Source of the DNA: Gautieria morchelliformis
Lineage: Eukaryota > Basidiomycota > Agaricomycetes > Gomphales > Gomphaceae
Direction: 5' to 3'
Assembly: GCA_015179125.1 (NCBI GenBank)
Contig: WHVA01000366.1
Span: forward strand, 54,051-118,050
DNA length: 64,000 bases
Position 1 is the stretch's first letter, and each line of letters starts with the position of its first letter. The translations under genes were made by a program, and so were the position numbers. This document shows, piece after piece, positions 11,140 to 22,850 of the stretch. Under the pieces are notes generated by a model. That model did not search any database. It saw nothing but the letters and a program-made list of their open reading frames with translations, and was not told where the DNA came from.

Positions 11140-11840
11140 TCAGACGAGGCTTGGGGTATCAGGCTGTTGATGCAGTCACCGGTTTGTGTCGCGCCCACCA
11201 CCATCACCGCTTGGGATGAGGTGAGTCCACATTTTGATTTACCCTGTAGTCATTTCTAATTTATTCTTGTAGCGGTTGATGCGGTTACCGGTTGTATCAG
11301 GCCCATCACCACGCCCACCACCAATCGACCACTAACCCCCACCAGCACACGCTTGTCCCATTGGCAATTATTGTGGTAAGCTTCCACATTTTTGATTGGT
11401 TGCCATTTACTGACATGGGGCCTTTCCACTCCGGGCGGCCATTGTGGCTCGGGGGACACCCCCGAGCCACAGTGGGCGCATAGGATCACCCGAGCCACAG
11501 TAGCGACATAGGACCCCCGGACGACCTAGGAATGGATACGCGGGTGATCGGCCTTGGACCACCGGATGACCTGGGAACGGGCACACACGTAGTCGGCGTG
11601 GCCTCGTAAGTTCTTCTCAGTGTTTTCATACACTACTGACCCTTTACGCTGTAGTGTGGGCTGCAGCTCCCGCTCGATATCCTGGGCTTCTATGAGCTTC
11701 GAACTGGGAATGGGGTACGGCCGCGATCGCCGGGCTCTATCTGGGTAAGTTCCTCGGTCATTTCCTACATATACGACTATTACTGACCCCTTACGCAGTA
11801 GCCCCGGGGACCCGGAGAGGCCCTCCCTTTAGGAGGAGGC
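11140..11840 (+). other. Block of duplicated exon-like and intron-like segments
   Basis: GTTGATGC(A/G)GTCACCGGTT-like segments at 11163 and 11275 are each followed by CCCACCACC-rich sequence and a GT-initiated, TAG-terminated intron-like stretch. Two further intron-like pieces are near-copies of each other: 11606-11654 and 11755-11803, both with CTACTGACC(C)...TTACGC(T/A)GTAG ends. I could not thread one long frame through it. It may be a decayed or incompletely read relative, or a 3' extension, of the zinc-knuckle gene. Confidence 0.4.
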
Positions 11841-13911
11841 ACATTATGCTTCATGAGCGCTGCGCTCTTTGTTTGTTTTTTGTGTTGCGTTTTTTCCCAC
11901 TTTGCCCCCCGCCATGCTCCCACACCACAGCATTTTACATTTAATTGATTGTAAAATCATTTTATTAGAGAATATAATCGAATCATTAGAAAAGAATCGG
12001 GTCGGGGATCAGCCTGAGAAGATGATCCCCAGGTAGCATCGACTTGTCGCAGGTGGTACGAAATCGGAGGACATCGCGTCCGCTGCGCGAGACAGTCTGA
12101 GAGACTGGGGGAGACCCGTGCCTGAACACACAATATCCCTTGATCGGACGGTCAGAAATTTTTAAAAAGGGACACCTAACGCCGCCGGGCGAAGACGGCC
12201 AGCCTGCAGCAAATGGTACCCCTGTAAAAGACGATCGTGAAATGGGAGATATCGAGCGGTTATGATAGTAACTTGGTGGCACTTACACGTCATCATATAT
12301 AGCAAGGTTGCGGTACTTAGCCCGAGGGCTTGATGCTCACTACACAGGCAGGACTTAGACTGCTTAAAAACTTGATTTTGGCCGGCCAACCTATACGTGA
12401 GCGCAGACACGCTTAATCCACAAAATCGCGTACCTTGTATAGCCATGAACTCTTGATGCGTCGATATACAGCCTCCGCTCTCAAAAAAATCCAGAGCTTA
12501 GCGCGATTTCGGCGTACCTCGGTCATACGCAGCAACGATAAATATTTTAGTACTCCCTTTCCTTGCTGCTAAAAAATATGGTAAAACCTTTTTCCCATCC
12601 CAATTCCTGACTAAAAAACCATCTACAAGTTATCCTGCAAACGCAGACTACAGACTGCCGAGTACTACCGGTCCAATTATCCTCCCTAATAGTCCTACAG
12701 CTAGCTTGGAGAAGTAGCAACACAGAGCAGGTTGCCTGAGCCAGACAGAGCCGCTGTGCCAGACAGGCAGAAGCGTCGAGCAAGACCAGCTTCAGAGCGG
12801 GACCAGCAGAGCGAGACCAGCATAGCAAGACCAGCGTCAAACTGAGACCAGTGTCAGATAGTGCAGCCAGGACCAGCTTGAAAGCCGCAGGTTTCATACA
12901 GAGAGGCCCGCATTGGCGGATGGATGGGCCATGGGTGAAGGGGAAGGACAAGAGACGACGCGAGTTCTGCGTCGGACTCGGGCATTGAAATGTTCTTTGT
13001 CAGCTAAGTATGCTTGGATTGTTTGGCAAGGTTGACTAAGCAGAGTTTGCGGGCAGTTTGCGAGCGTGGTTGTGTTTTATTGAAAAGCAGCGGGCGATAT
13101 ATTGCAGACCGAAGGCTTGCCCATAGGTTGCAAGCAGAGGGTGCATTTAACACAAGCAGAAAAACTTCAAATTTATGGAGAGATTATTGCGGCCTAAGCG
13201 CAGTCTAGTCACTACCTGAAGGGCAAGCCGCAGGAGGGTGCCAAACAGGCAAACAAACCTCTGGCTGTGTAGACTCACCGATAGGACCTTGTGCGACCCA
13301 GTTTTATGTCGACTGACTTGGACCATCCAATGTATATACTCAGTGCACGCGCCTAGATCAACGATTTCTTACTCACGTGGGATGACGGATCAACGTGTTA
13401 CGTAACACTATCTCTTGTGTTCGTACATTCACCTTGTCCTGGCAGCCTTTTGCTGACTGAAATTGACCACAGCTCGGGCATGTACTGTCGCCAGTGAGGT
13501 TTTACTGAGGCACAGTCTTTTGCTAGTTGCAAATTACACATCCGAACCCGTCTCTTTCTTTCGAGATTGAGCAATTTTTGGAACACTACTATTCATGCTT
13601 GGGCATGTCGGATAAAGGAGAATAGAGCATCGATAGAAAGGTTTTACCACTTTAGCTATTGACGTGGAATTTGACGAATGTGTTGTTCTCGAGAAGGGAA
13701 CCGGTGACTGATTTCATTGTCCGCACAAAGGAAGGCGACAAATGTGACCGTCCGATTAAAATCCTACATAAAGACCTGTGTCTCTCTTGTACTCTCAAAC
13801 CGCCATCCTTGCCATTACTGCTACACCATGGAAAATCAGCTCCCCTTTTTGCACAGCCTTGGCTTACTCCACCGGGAGCCCATGACTTTGGAGGAGGATC
13901 GTCGGTTGTTT
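11841..13911. other. Sparse region, no supported gene
   Basis: Frames of 60-134 codons on both strands have no recognisable content. An imperfect GACCAG/AGCAAGACCAGC repeat runs from about 12780 to 12885. Nothing else stands out. Confidence 0.45.
12780..12885. repeat. Degenerate GACCAGC tandem repeat
   Basis: About eight loose copies of AGACCAGC(G/A) occur at irregular 9-19 bp spacing, for example GCAAGACCAGCTTCAGAGCG and GCGAGACCAGCATAGCAAGA. The frame is open on the minus strand but shows no known domain. Confidence 0.55.
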
Positions 13912-13976
13912 AGCTCCGGGTGCAGAAGTGGCGCGGGTTTCCTGGCACCACCCGCACCACTTCTGCACCCGGAGCT
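13912..13976. repeat. Strong hairpin, 27-bp arms
   Basis: The arms 13912-13938 and 13950-13976 are inverted copies with one mismatch, starting AGCTCCGGGTGCAGAAGTGG, around an 11-nt loop. The hairpin lies inside a Pro-rich open frame (13717-14277) of doubtful coding value. Confidence 0.9.
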
Positions 13977-14312
13977 CCTGCCGCAGCCCTACCCCGAGTT
14001 GCCCCCACACCCTCTCCCTGCATTCCAACCGCTGGCGCGCCCGCTCCCCATCCCCGCGCTCTCATCGCCAGCAGACAACCCAGCATCGCCTCCACCATTC
14101 GCTTCTCGAGGCGACCGCGACCGTCGCCGAAAGGCCAAGACAATGGCAAGGCTCAAAAGCGAAGAGGCCAGTCGCGGGGGCAGCCGCGGGCCCTCGCAAG
14201 AGCAAACAACCGTATATCTCCGCCGCCGTCCTTTGCAAGGGACCGCCGCTGGCCGAGAGGAGCGGAGAGAAGAGTAGAGAGACGGTTACATACAGAGACT
14301 CTCTGTAAGTCT

Positions 14313-14358
14313 CTTGTCCCACGTCAGCGCCCATTTCTAGGCGCTGCCGTGGGACAAG
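14313..14358. repeat. Hairpin, 19-bp arms
   Basis: The arms CTTGTCCCACGTCAGCGCC (14313-14331) and GGCGCTGCCGTGGGACAAG (14340-14358) pair with one mismatch over an 8-nt loop. Confidence 0.88.
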
Positions 14359-15108
14359 ACTGCTGTTTCTTGTCGAGTACACCTTCGAGGAGCCCAAACG
14401 ACACCGTAGTGGATCTCGAGGCAGTGGTAACGTATTTATACGTGCCACCCCTGAGTCGGAAGATAGCGCGATCCTGCAAAATCCAAGCTCGCAGGGATTT
14501 TGCAGGTTCGCGTTCTTGATGTAGAAGACACTTGCGATTGGACTTTGGGGTAGAAATGCTGGAAGGGAGGCTTGTTTGGAATGTCATGTATATCTGTATC
14601 AGCATTTGTATCAATTCACGCTGTAGATCTCATTTTTCGTGCCGCGAGCAATTACCGGCTTGTGTCCCTTGTGATTTCGATAGGGTCCGCGAAAGGCTTG
14701 CGAGTCTGAGCTGTACCAGGGTCCGAGTAGACATTCAGCCCGAAAACATGTTCGGTCTTGCTTTCCTAAGTTGAGCTGTATCGCTGAGATTAGAGAAACG
14801 ATGACTAAGAAAATTACTCAAACTTTGCGCTGAATCTTAAAAGTGCATTTTGACCGTCATACGCCATGCATAATATGCGCAATATTCGAGTGGCTACAGG
14901 TTGTTTTCACAAGAGTCAACTCGTATCCACAGCCGTGTATTCAGGCCTGCCTCTCTGCTTCAGTGCACCGTTTTCATGGATCTTGAAGAGTACGAAAGCC
15001 TGGCAGAGGTGATAGGTTATCAGCATAGGCTGGATCACTCGGGGTAATTGTCCTGACTGGCTGTTCACGGTTTAGGGTCATCAACGTGTCATCCTTTGGT
15101 TGATACGA
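14359..15108. other. Intergenic, no supported gene
   Basis: No frame with recognisable content and no repeat seen. Confidence 0.45.
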
Positions 15109-15352
15109 CTAGCAAGACTCATCCGTCAACAAGAACGTAAACCTCCATTTGTCCTTCGCAGCATCAACTTCCTCGTCACCCCATCTAAAGCTCCACATCT
15201 GACCCAATTTCCAGGCTTTTCTTTCTGTCAAGGCCCAAATATATGAGTAAGGAGGTGCGTTCTGCTTAACATACCAGCGATTAGCATATATCCATTCCCG
15301 AGGAACGCAGATTTCGAAGGCAAGGGTTGTTCGCTGTCCATAACAAGCACGC
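15109..15352 (-). CDS. 3' part of an unrecognised gene
   Basis: The minus strand holds an uninterrupted coding-like frame of about 80 codons ending at a TAG (15109-15111). It includes TLAFEICVPREWIYANRWYV and PPYSYIWALTERKAWKLGQM, then ends FTFLLTDESC. Composition (W, Y, charged residues; no low complexity) looks like real protein. A TTAG acceptor-like signal lies just 5' of it near 15360, so the frame is probably a last exon. Upstream exons could not be joined. I do not recognise the family. Confidence 0.4.
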
Positions 15353-16030
15353 CCGCCACAAATTCCTAACTTTTGTGGTCTTCCACAGCCTTCTTGGCAA
15401 AAGCAAGTATCTTACCGATATTTGATGCTGAGAGAGATAAAAGCGTGCCAAAGCTTCGACGGACACATTTTGCTTGCTTAATTCGCCGCGAATATGTCGG
15501 AAGCAGGAGCTAGCTTGGTGTGTTGCATAGAATGGATGGGGGCAAACTGACGCACTTTTTCGTGGATAACGTCACTTGAGAAACCCTGGCTTGAGTTCTC
15601 TGGGTGGGTGGAATAAATAAGAGGCTAGTTTCGTTCAAGGAAAGCAGTGGCGGCATGATGGTGGAGTGTACAGTGAATTAAATACGGTGGGTCGATCTTT
15701 GAACTGACTGTCAGGCGGATGTAGAAACTCAAAGTCAACGATGTAGAAGTCAGTGACGTACTCTGATGATATCAAATATGTTCCAGAACAGCTTTAATAT
15801 GGCTACATAGTGCTAGAAATGGCCGTCTGCATGCGTGAAATACTCCACAGTACCACATCCCGACCAAGACAATTGGAATCTAGTGTCGTTGCAAACAGAC
15901 AGTAGACGTAAAAAAAAGGCGGGGTTAGAGCGCGAATGCTAATTAAACGATCTCAGGAACCGTCAGATATTGGAAAGGCGAGGAGAGAAGTTATCGGAAG
16001 CATGGATGTCAGGTGAGCAAGCAGTGTACA
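15353..16030. other. Possible upstream exons of the preceding gene; otherwise empty
   Basis: A 61-codon minus frame (15281-15466) overlaps the last exon in another phase and may reflect an unspliced intron. The rest has no supported feature. Confidence 0.35.
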
Positions 16031-18055
16031 TCAGATCACCACCTCATCCACCTTGGACTTATGGATGCAAAAGCCCTTTCAGTCGGTGATTATGTCAGTC
16101 AATGACAAGGAGGTGGCAAGCCTATACTGACTGGAACTACCCATTCCTTGCAGCTGCACCCGACACCTGCCCAATCATAGTTGCCAAGCTTGGCCCCGCA
16201 CTTCTTGTTTGGGCATGTAATTTTCCCAGCAAGACTTCCGGCTTCAAGGAATGGCTCCATCCATTTCATCTGAAATCGTTGTTTGCATTAGCAGGAACAG
16301 GGGGACATCGGGAAAATTATACACTGACAGGCTCAACAAAGTATCCTGAACAGTTCGCATTAGGCATCAGTAGCGGCGGACTAGCGCTGTTGATGCTCAT
16401 GGCACGCTGTTTCCCTACTGTTCCATCTTTCAGCGGTGTCATACCTAACGAACCGCTCGAGCTCAAGGCAGATATGAGAGGACTAGTGCGCAGGGCGGCA
16501 AGATTAGGATGAATCCGCGCAGCGAGTTCTTGAGGTGAAGATAGTCCCGCGGATGTCTCAGTCGTTGAAGATCCCGCCATTATATCATTGGCCATAGCAC
16601 CATGGCCATGACTTTCGCCGCCATCCTCTTCATCTGATTCAATGGCGGACATGGATAAAGCATCCGTTGCCTTGACATGCTGATCCACGTCTCCATCTCG
16701 AATACCTAATAAGGATTTTCGTCTCGACTCTATGCGAATGCTCCTCCTGGGTGGTTGAACTTCTGATGTACCGCTTAACGTAGCGGTCATGGGTGTCATG
16801 CACAGTCCATCAAACACGCTCGAGCTAGCGGATGAACGTCTTGGTAAGGCGGTTTCGGACGCGGAAGGACGTCGCTCGCATTCCGAAACTGTTTCTGCTG
16901 CTGGTGCAGGTGTTATTTCAGCGGCGATAATGGGGGTCATGCCCGCCAGCCCTTTGCCAAAGGATGATCTACGTGAAGCTGCAGATTGTGGCATCCTTCG
17001 TGTACCAGATGCATGATCTGACGAGGAAGAATTTCGACGCGACAGTAAGCTATGCTCTCCAGCAGAAGGGCGACGCGAGACCGCTGGTGATAATCCATGA
17101 CTTGCCGCTGGAGTGGCCGGGCCAACTTGGCCATGATCAACCATATGCTCACGAGTGGCAAGCTCTTGACGGCACATTTTACAACGTAACCTACGGCGAG
17201 GTTGTGGATAGGGTGTGTTGGGTGTTGATTCTGAAGGTGTTCTGGGATATTTTGCGAACATGTCCATCTCGAGGGCTGAGCCGTCACCATCTGTCTCGCT
17301 CGTTAGTTGTAGAGAGACGTCCACAAATAGAATTATCGTACTAAGGACTTCTTTGACTGCCCTATCTACGTAAAATGCCCGTGTCTCTTTATTCCGTCGA
17401 GTACGTTTGTAATTGGCGCTATGGAATATAGCCAGCTGCGCCATAAAGTTATCATTTGGGCTGACAAATTTGTTAAAATAGTCCGATGGGACCACTGGCG
17501 TACTATCTCACTGGACTGATGGCCGTGCCTTGCAGATCAAATCTAAGGCAGCCTGTACATCAAGGTTGCGGGTGTACATGAGATACGCGGCGACTATAGT
17601 GGCGCTTCGACCTGGATATGGTTAGGCAAGGATGTGGCGGAGGCATGTTTATACGTACTAATTCCTGCCTGCAAGAAAGTCAGCCAAAGCGATCATGGTC
17701 TACATATGTAATCCACACACCTGACAATGGACCAAAACACCTCTCCCCTTCTTTAATTCCGAGTCAATCCACTCAATACAGACCGGAAAATGGACGATGG
17801 CGTCGGATACAGTTGTATCATCCAGGAGAACTTGATGTCTTGTGAATGACTTCAGGCATGCAGCATACTATGAGTTCCTATGACAGCGTCCCACAGCTAT
17901 TCGCGCACCTTATGAATAGCAAACCTGCCACGCATGACTGAGAGAATGCTCGTGATACCATTGTTGTGGAGAAGATCGGGGTCTCGAGCAGCAGCAAGGG
18001 AGCCGATCCACAAGTTGTCAATAACTTTGTCCATGAGTTCCACTGTTTCTGGCAT
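16031..18055 (-). CDS. YVH1: Dual-specificity phosphatase Yvh1/DUSP12
   Basis: Minus-strand exons 17909-18055, 17721-17849, 17659-17668, 17512-17611, 16329-17460, 16132-16269 and 16031-16075 are all in phase and give about 566 residues. The N-terminal phosphatase domain has IDNLWIGSLAAARDPDLLHN, RHQVLLDDT and the cysteine signature HCQAGISRSATIVAAYLM. The C-terminal zinc-binding region has RCKMCRQELATREHMVDHGQ and CSGYFVEP, then CPNKKCGAKLGNYDWAG, CSCKEWVVPGFCIHKSKVDE. In yeast, Yvh1 releases Mrt4 from pre-60S ribosomes through this zinc domain; the phosphatase activity is separable. The Ser/Arg-rich middle (about 200 residues) is species-variable linker. The signature motif is split by two introns flanking a 10-nt exon. 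Exon 5 keeps an open 14-codon insert (STIILFVDVSLQLT) that homologs probably lack. The gene diverges from UCH37 across 220 bp. Confidence 0.92.
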
Positions 18056-18275
18056 GCTTATCGAGGATGGTGTCGGAAACAATAGCCTTATAACTACGAA
18101 GCATGAGATGGGGGTTGGCCCGTATCTGTCACAGTGCTTGTGTCTAAGATGGTCGTGTTGCAGTGCAGTGGCCCGAGCGCCTGTCAGTGGCATGCCAGGC
18201 ACCACGGCCCGGAGATCTCTACTCGGTTTGGCCACGGTATACGATTTATCACCAGAGTAAACATTCCAATATTCA
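18056..18275. promoter_or_regulatory. Shared divergent promoter, YVH1/UCH37
   Basis: Only 220 bp separate the two start codons, so both promoters must lie here or inside 5' UTR introns. I see no clear TATA box. Confidence 0.5.
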
Positions 18276-19868
18276 ATGTCAGGTCAACAAGCGGATCCCA
18301 TATTGCATCCTCACGATTTAATCGGTGGTCCGTTCGCTGTTGTCGAATCAGATCCAGGTGCGTTAGCATCGTCATCAGCCTCCAGCTAATTCACGCGTTT
18401 TTAGACGTGTTTACCGCTATCATCCGCGGCATGGGCGTGCAAGGCGTTGAGGTCGAGGAAGTGTACTCTATTGAAGCCTGGGCAATTGATCATCTTAGGT
18501 GTGCAGCGTGTCGTTTTGACGCCTTAATAGCTGACCGTCCTATTTTCAGGCCTCGTGCCAAGGGACTTATTTTCTGTTTTCCTCATGAGAAAGACTTTCA
18601 CCCAAAGTCAGACTTCTGTGACCCCACGTCCCAGAACGTCTGGTTCGCTAACCAGCTTAGCGATGATGCATGCGCGACGCAGGCTATTCTGAACGTGTTG
18701 CTCAATATTCAAGACGTGCGACTCGGCGAAAGAGTCCAGTCCTTTAAAGACGAGACCGCCGATTTTGACAGTGTCGTGAGTGAGGAATACATATGCTGCA
18801 GCGTGTGCTGAGGAGTCGTGGAGATGAAAGGGCTCGCCGTCGCGAATTCACCCGTCTTCCGTCAAGTTCATAACTCCGTTGCCCGGTAATTTCTACATTT
18901 AACTCGATTTTACCTCTTTCATTGTCATCATTTTATTACAGCCCCAGCGATATTCAAGCGTCTCTGGCCGCCGTGGCTACTGAAACCATGAAACCCAAGT
19001 CACGGCCAAGGAAGAAACAGAAAACTACCGCCAAAGCTACCGCCGAAAAACTGGACGCATATCATTTCATAGGTTATGTACCGTGGAATGGCAAGGTGTG
19101 GGAACTCGACGGGCTCAAACAGGGGCCGCTTGAGGTTGGTGAAATCGGAATTACTGGTGCCCATTGGATTGATGTAGTACGTCCTGTGCTACGCGTCAAA
19201 ATGGCCAAATATGGTGGGACTGGTGAGGATGGCGCCGGAAACATCAAGTTCAACTTGCTGGCAGTCGTTGACGACTCATATGAGATGAAAAGTGACGATC
19301 TGGAGATGCTGAAACGTCAAAAGGTGTCATTGGAGCGCCGTATGGGTGAAGGTTGGGAAGCCAAGGTTTGTATTAAGATCACGCGTTTGTTACGAGCCTA
19401 CTCTTACTTTATTATATGACAAGGTTGATCCATCTCTCAAGTCAGAGACATTAACGACGTCCATTGTGACCTCACCTATGCCCCGTCAGACCTTCTCGCC
19501 AGGGTTCGGATCGAGTGCCATGGATGCTCAAAAACGCATTCTAGACATGAACGATTTGCAGCTACCAGACGAGTGGAATTCGGTTATGCAGGCGGGAACG
19601 CACGCAAAGAGGGCGGTGGAGGAAGAGGTGGAGAAGGGATTGCGCGCACATGTGGGTCTCTTGGCCTCGCCTTAGACTTACAGCTCAAATGACGCCTCAA
19701 ATTAAGACTGATCAGATAAAGCGAACTTTCGATTATGCTCCATTCATCCGACAATATCTATTGTGTCTCAAAGATGAGGGTCTGTTGAATCCACTATTGG
19801 GCTTGGATGATGATGGAAAGAAGATACTGGCGGTTAAACAAACTAAGAGTAAAGGGAAAGGGACCTAG
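18276..19868 (+). CDS. UCH37: Ubiquitin C-terminal hydrolase, UCH37/UCHL5 type
   Basis: Exons 18276-18357, 18405-18498, 18550-18775, 18824-18885, 18942-19365 and from 19424 are in phase. The cysteine-protease core is complete: the NVWFANQLSDDACATQAILN block carries the catalytic Cys, AYHFIGYVPWNGKVWELDGL carries the His and Asp, and MKGLAVANSPVFRQVHNSVA is the usual UCH37 segment between them. The C-terminal ULD-like tail (KRTFDYAPFIRQYLLCLKDE) matches the part that docks UCH37 on proteasomal Rpn13. The role is trimming ubiquitin chains at the proteasome. Near 19654-19690 the frame must change: the upstream frame stops at 19673-19675 and the tail is in another frame. Removing 28 nt (GTCTCT...TTACAG) restores it, but that is very short for an intron, so an indel or assembly error is equally possible. 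Confidence 0.88.
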
Positions 19869-20053
19869 AGAACTAACTATTATTCCATGCTGTGTATTGC
19901 TAGTCTTGCTGCTGCTGTGTCTCATGTATTCCTTCCACGTGACAGGTGTGACACTACGCGTTTTTACCTTACTTATATCATGACGAATGCAAACCACGCG
20001 TAAGTCTCTCGTCGCTGACAACGTTAATACGGTGGCTGAACCCTTATACTAGC

Positions 20054-21661
20054 ATGCAAGTGGAAGACGACACGTCCTCACCCGAAGTAATGCGACTATT
20101 TTACCAACGATTGTACCCATTCAAATCTATCTACCAATGGCTCAACCACGAGCACGTCCCTTCGAAAATGTTCACCCATCGCGAATTTGCATTCACGCTG
20201 CCAGGAGATGTGTACCTTCGATATAACTCCTTCACTTCTGCCGACGACCTCAAAAAGCAAGTGGTGAAGCTCAACCCAAGCCGTTTCGAGATTGGCGCGG
20301 TCTACACTGCAATGGCGCGTCTTCGCGTCCGCGTTTACAATGTATAAATTTACTGACGTGCTGTACAGCCTAGGGATAAGAAGACTCTTCGTCCAGGCGT
20401 TCTACAACCCACCACGCGAGAGCTCGTATTCGATATTGACATGACCGATTACGACGCGATAAGAACGTGCTGCTCCGGCAAAGGGATCTGTCGACGCTGT
20501 TGGGGTTTCATTGCTGCTGCGGTCGATGTGCTCGATGGAGCTCTACGCGATCAGTTTGGTTTTCGACATCGTCTCTGGGTGTATTCTGGTCGACGAGGGA
20601 TACATTTGTGGATTTCGGATGCGCAAGCATTGGCACTCACGGATGAGCAGCGCAAAGCGGTGATGGGATGGTTGGAAGTGATCCGGGGCGGGAAGGAACA
20701 AGCCAAAAAAGTTAATGTGCGGCTCGGAAAGGCTGGCGCATTGCATCCAGCTTTGAGGTGAGTTCCGCGACAAGAGGGGAAGACAAAGCGTTGATAATAG
20801 CTTAAAGTACAGCGTTGGATCAATTAAAGAACTCGTTTGGCGAACTAATCCTTTCGGACCAGGATTGTTTTGCTAGTGAGGAGGGATGGAAAAGCCTTCT
20901 TGAGCTAATTCCGGACAAATGTGGGTTATTGATACGTGTTATATCTGAATGTTCTCATCTCACGCCCTGAATTAGCTATTACGTCGTCTCTTCGAGAGGA
21001 ATGGGCAACAGACCCAGATCGCTCTTCGGTCGACAAATGGAACGACCTCAAGCGCGAGATCAAACGAGAAACGAAAAACCATAGCGCCAAAAAGGTAGGC
21101 CAACGACTGTGTCTCAAAAGTTCAAAAACCAATATCTATCTTGCAGGCCCAGCTCGTCACATCAATGGAGGACATTATCCTACAGTACACATACCCTCGG
21201 CTGGATGCTGAGGTGACCAAGCACCGGAACCACTTGTTAAAGGCCCCGTTCTGCGTTCATCCTGGCACCGGTGCGTATGGCCTGTAAAGAATATTGCAAA
21301 CGCTGAGATCTGTTAAGGCCGAGTGTGTGTGCCTGTAGACCCGGCACGGGTGCATGAATTTGATCCAGAGGGCGTCCCTACAGTAGGGCAGTTGCTACGA
21401 GAGCTTGATGATGCTGGAGTGGACGGTCAGCAGCACCACTCGGGTACGATGCGATGTTCACTAGGTTGACTATGTACTCACTGAGGATGCAGATTGGGAG
21501 AAGACTTCAATGAAACCTTATGTAGACATGCTTGATCGGTATCTAGTCGACTTGATGGCCGAGAAGAGGCAAGTAAAGAAGGATCAAGGTTCGTAGTGGC
21601 TTTATGCCGGCCATCGTACTACTAACATACTGCTCCAGCAAATGGTCACCTTGGATGGTGA
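20054..21661 (+). CDS. PRI1: DNA primase small (catalytic) subunit
   Basis: Eight exons (20054-20326, 20369-20757, 20808-20920, 20976-21094, 21147-21270, 21318-21443, 21493-21588, 21639-21661) stay in phase and give about 420 residues, normal for p48/Pri1. Diagnostic pieces: LFYQRLYPFKSIYQWLN, HREFAFTLPGDVYLRYNSF, PRDKKTLRPG, the catalytic acidic motif ELVFDIDMTDYD (D-x-D), CSGKGICRRCW (zinc ligands), VYSGRRGIHLWISD, KVNVRLGKAGALHPAL and the late GRVCVPVDPARVHEFDP. The enzyme makes the RNA primer within DNA polymerase alpha-primase. Exon 1 ends a few codons later than the family consensus (AMARLR before PRDKK), so the first donor is less certain. The gene starts 185 bp past the UCH37 stop and converges on the membrane-protein gene with a 55-bp gap. 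Confidence 0.93.
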
Positions 21662-21716
21662 AGTAAATACCAAGTCTAAAATGTCCGTTACGTGTACATT
21701 TGTATGAACCCCATGT

Positions 21717-22446
21717 TCAATTGTCCCTCTTGTATGCTTGATAAGTGGTTTGAAGAAAAAGCAAAGAAATGAGAGTAATTAGCACCCAGAGCCGTCTCGC
21801 CAAACCCTCCCATATTGTCCATCCCACTGCTCCGCAACCAACGACGGAAGCTCCAGCCACTGTGAAACACATGTTTCTCACCCATGTACGTGCAACGAAC
21901 TGACCCAACGCCTCTCCTGGCACGAGGAATACGCAGACCTGGCGCCAGGCAAGGGTGAGATATGCTGCGTATAAGATATGGTATATCTTCGACCGCGCAT
22001 CGCGCATCAGGGGGACAAAGGGAACAGGCTCAAGGATAATGATAAATGTGACAATAAGTCCCGTTTGAATGGCTGAGGGAAGAAATCTCTCGTTGGAGAC
22101 AAGGGATATGCACCAGAATGGACTGACAAGCAGGAAACCCCAGAAGATGGAGAGACTCAGTAGACCGACTGAGCAGGGGTCAGCATGATGGGGCTAGGTA
22201 GTGTTAGAAACAAGACGCACGTCTTAGAAGCATAAAACAAAGAAACACGGGTGCGCCCAAACGGTCGAGCTCTGTCAACCATGCTGCGTCTAGGGCATCG
22301 GCGTGTGCACGGATGATTTCGGAGGCACCATCGCAGGAGAATGACACAGAGCGCAACCTGCGCACGAAGCTGGGTCGCGGCTGCTCTTCAAATTCTGCTG
22401 CCTGCTCTAGCTCGGCCGAAGGCAAGGTCTCATACGCCGCGACCAT
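21717..22446 (-). CDS. Small multi-pass membrane protein, unrecognised
   Basis: Exons 22221-22446 and 21717-22168 (52-nt intron, phase 1) give about 225 residues starting MVAAYETLPSAELEQ. A cytosolic-looking acidic/basic N-terminus (residues 1-60, with SFVRRLRSVSFSCDG) precedes four to five hydrophobic segments: FLCFMLLRL plus LSLSIFWGFLLV, TGLIVTFIIILEPVPFVPL, FTVAGASVVGCGAVGWTIW and VLITLISLLFL. The open frame continues upstream, and splice-like signals there (GTGAGT near 22530) could add 5' exons; the ATG at 22446 is the first good start. I do not recognise the family. Confidence 0.65.
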
Positions 22447-22850
22447 GGGGACCCTTTGCCACGCGGCACTGCACGTGGGCGCGAGTTCAGTACAGAGCGA
22501 CACAAGATATGGTGTATAGTATAGTAGACTCACAGTAATGCTAAGAGCTATGTATAATGTACCCGTGATGTGGTCACTGGCAGCGCTTGGAAGCGCGCAG
22601 CGGACCGCGGCTGCACCACTACCTACCTTAGCTGGATCCCGGGCCACGCTCGACAACTTACTGTTCAACACTTGAATTGAAGACTGACGTCGATTCTATC
22701 CTCGGTTGGTTCAAGATTCTGCCTTCCAACGATTAGTCTCATGATTGGACCTTCGGTAGCTTCATGCACATGCCCACATTTCTTCTTGTATATGATACAA
22801 TCATGGGATCTGAAGCGTCATGGTGACTAAACCCTCTGAAGAATGGAGCT

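Noticed and set aside
13717-14519. Overlapping Pro/Arg-rich frames of 126-199 codons in three phases
   Set aside because: All three frames are open because of GC- and Pro-biased composition; no domain, splice pattern or conserved motif favours one.
16102-16512. 136-codon plus-strand frame
   Set aside because: Antisense to the zinc-domain exons and introns of YVH1.
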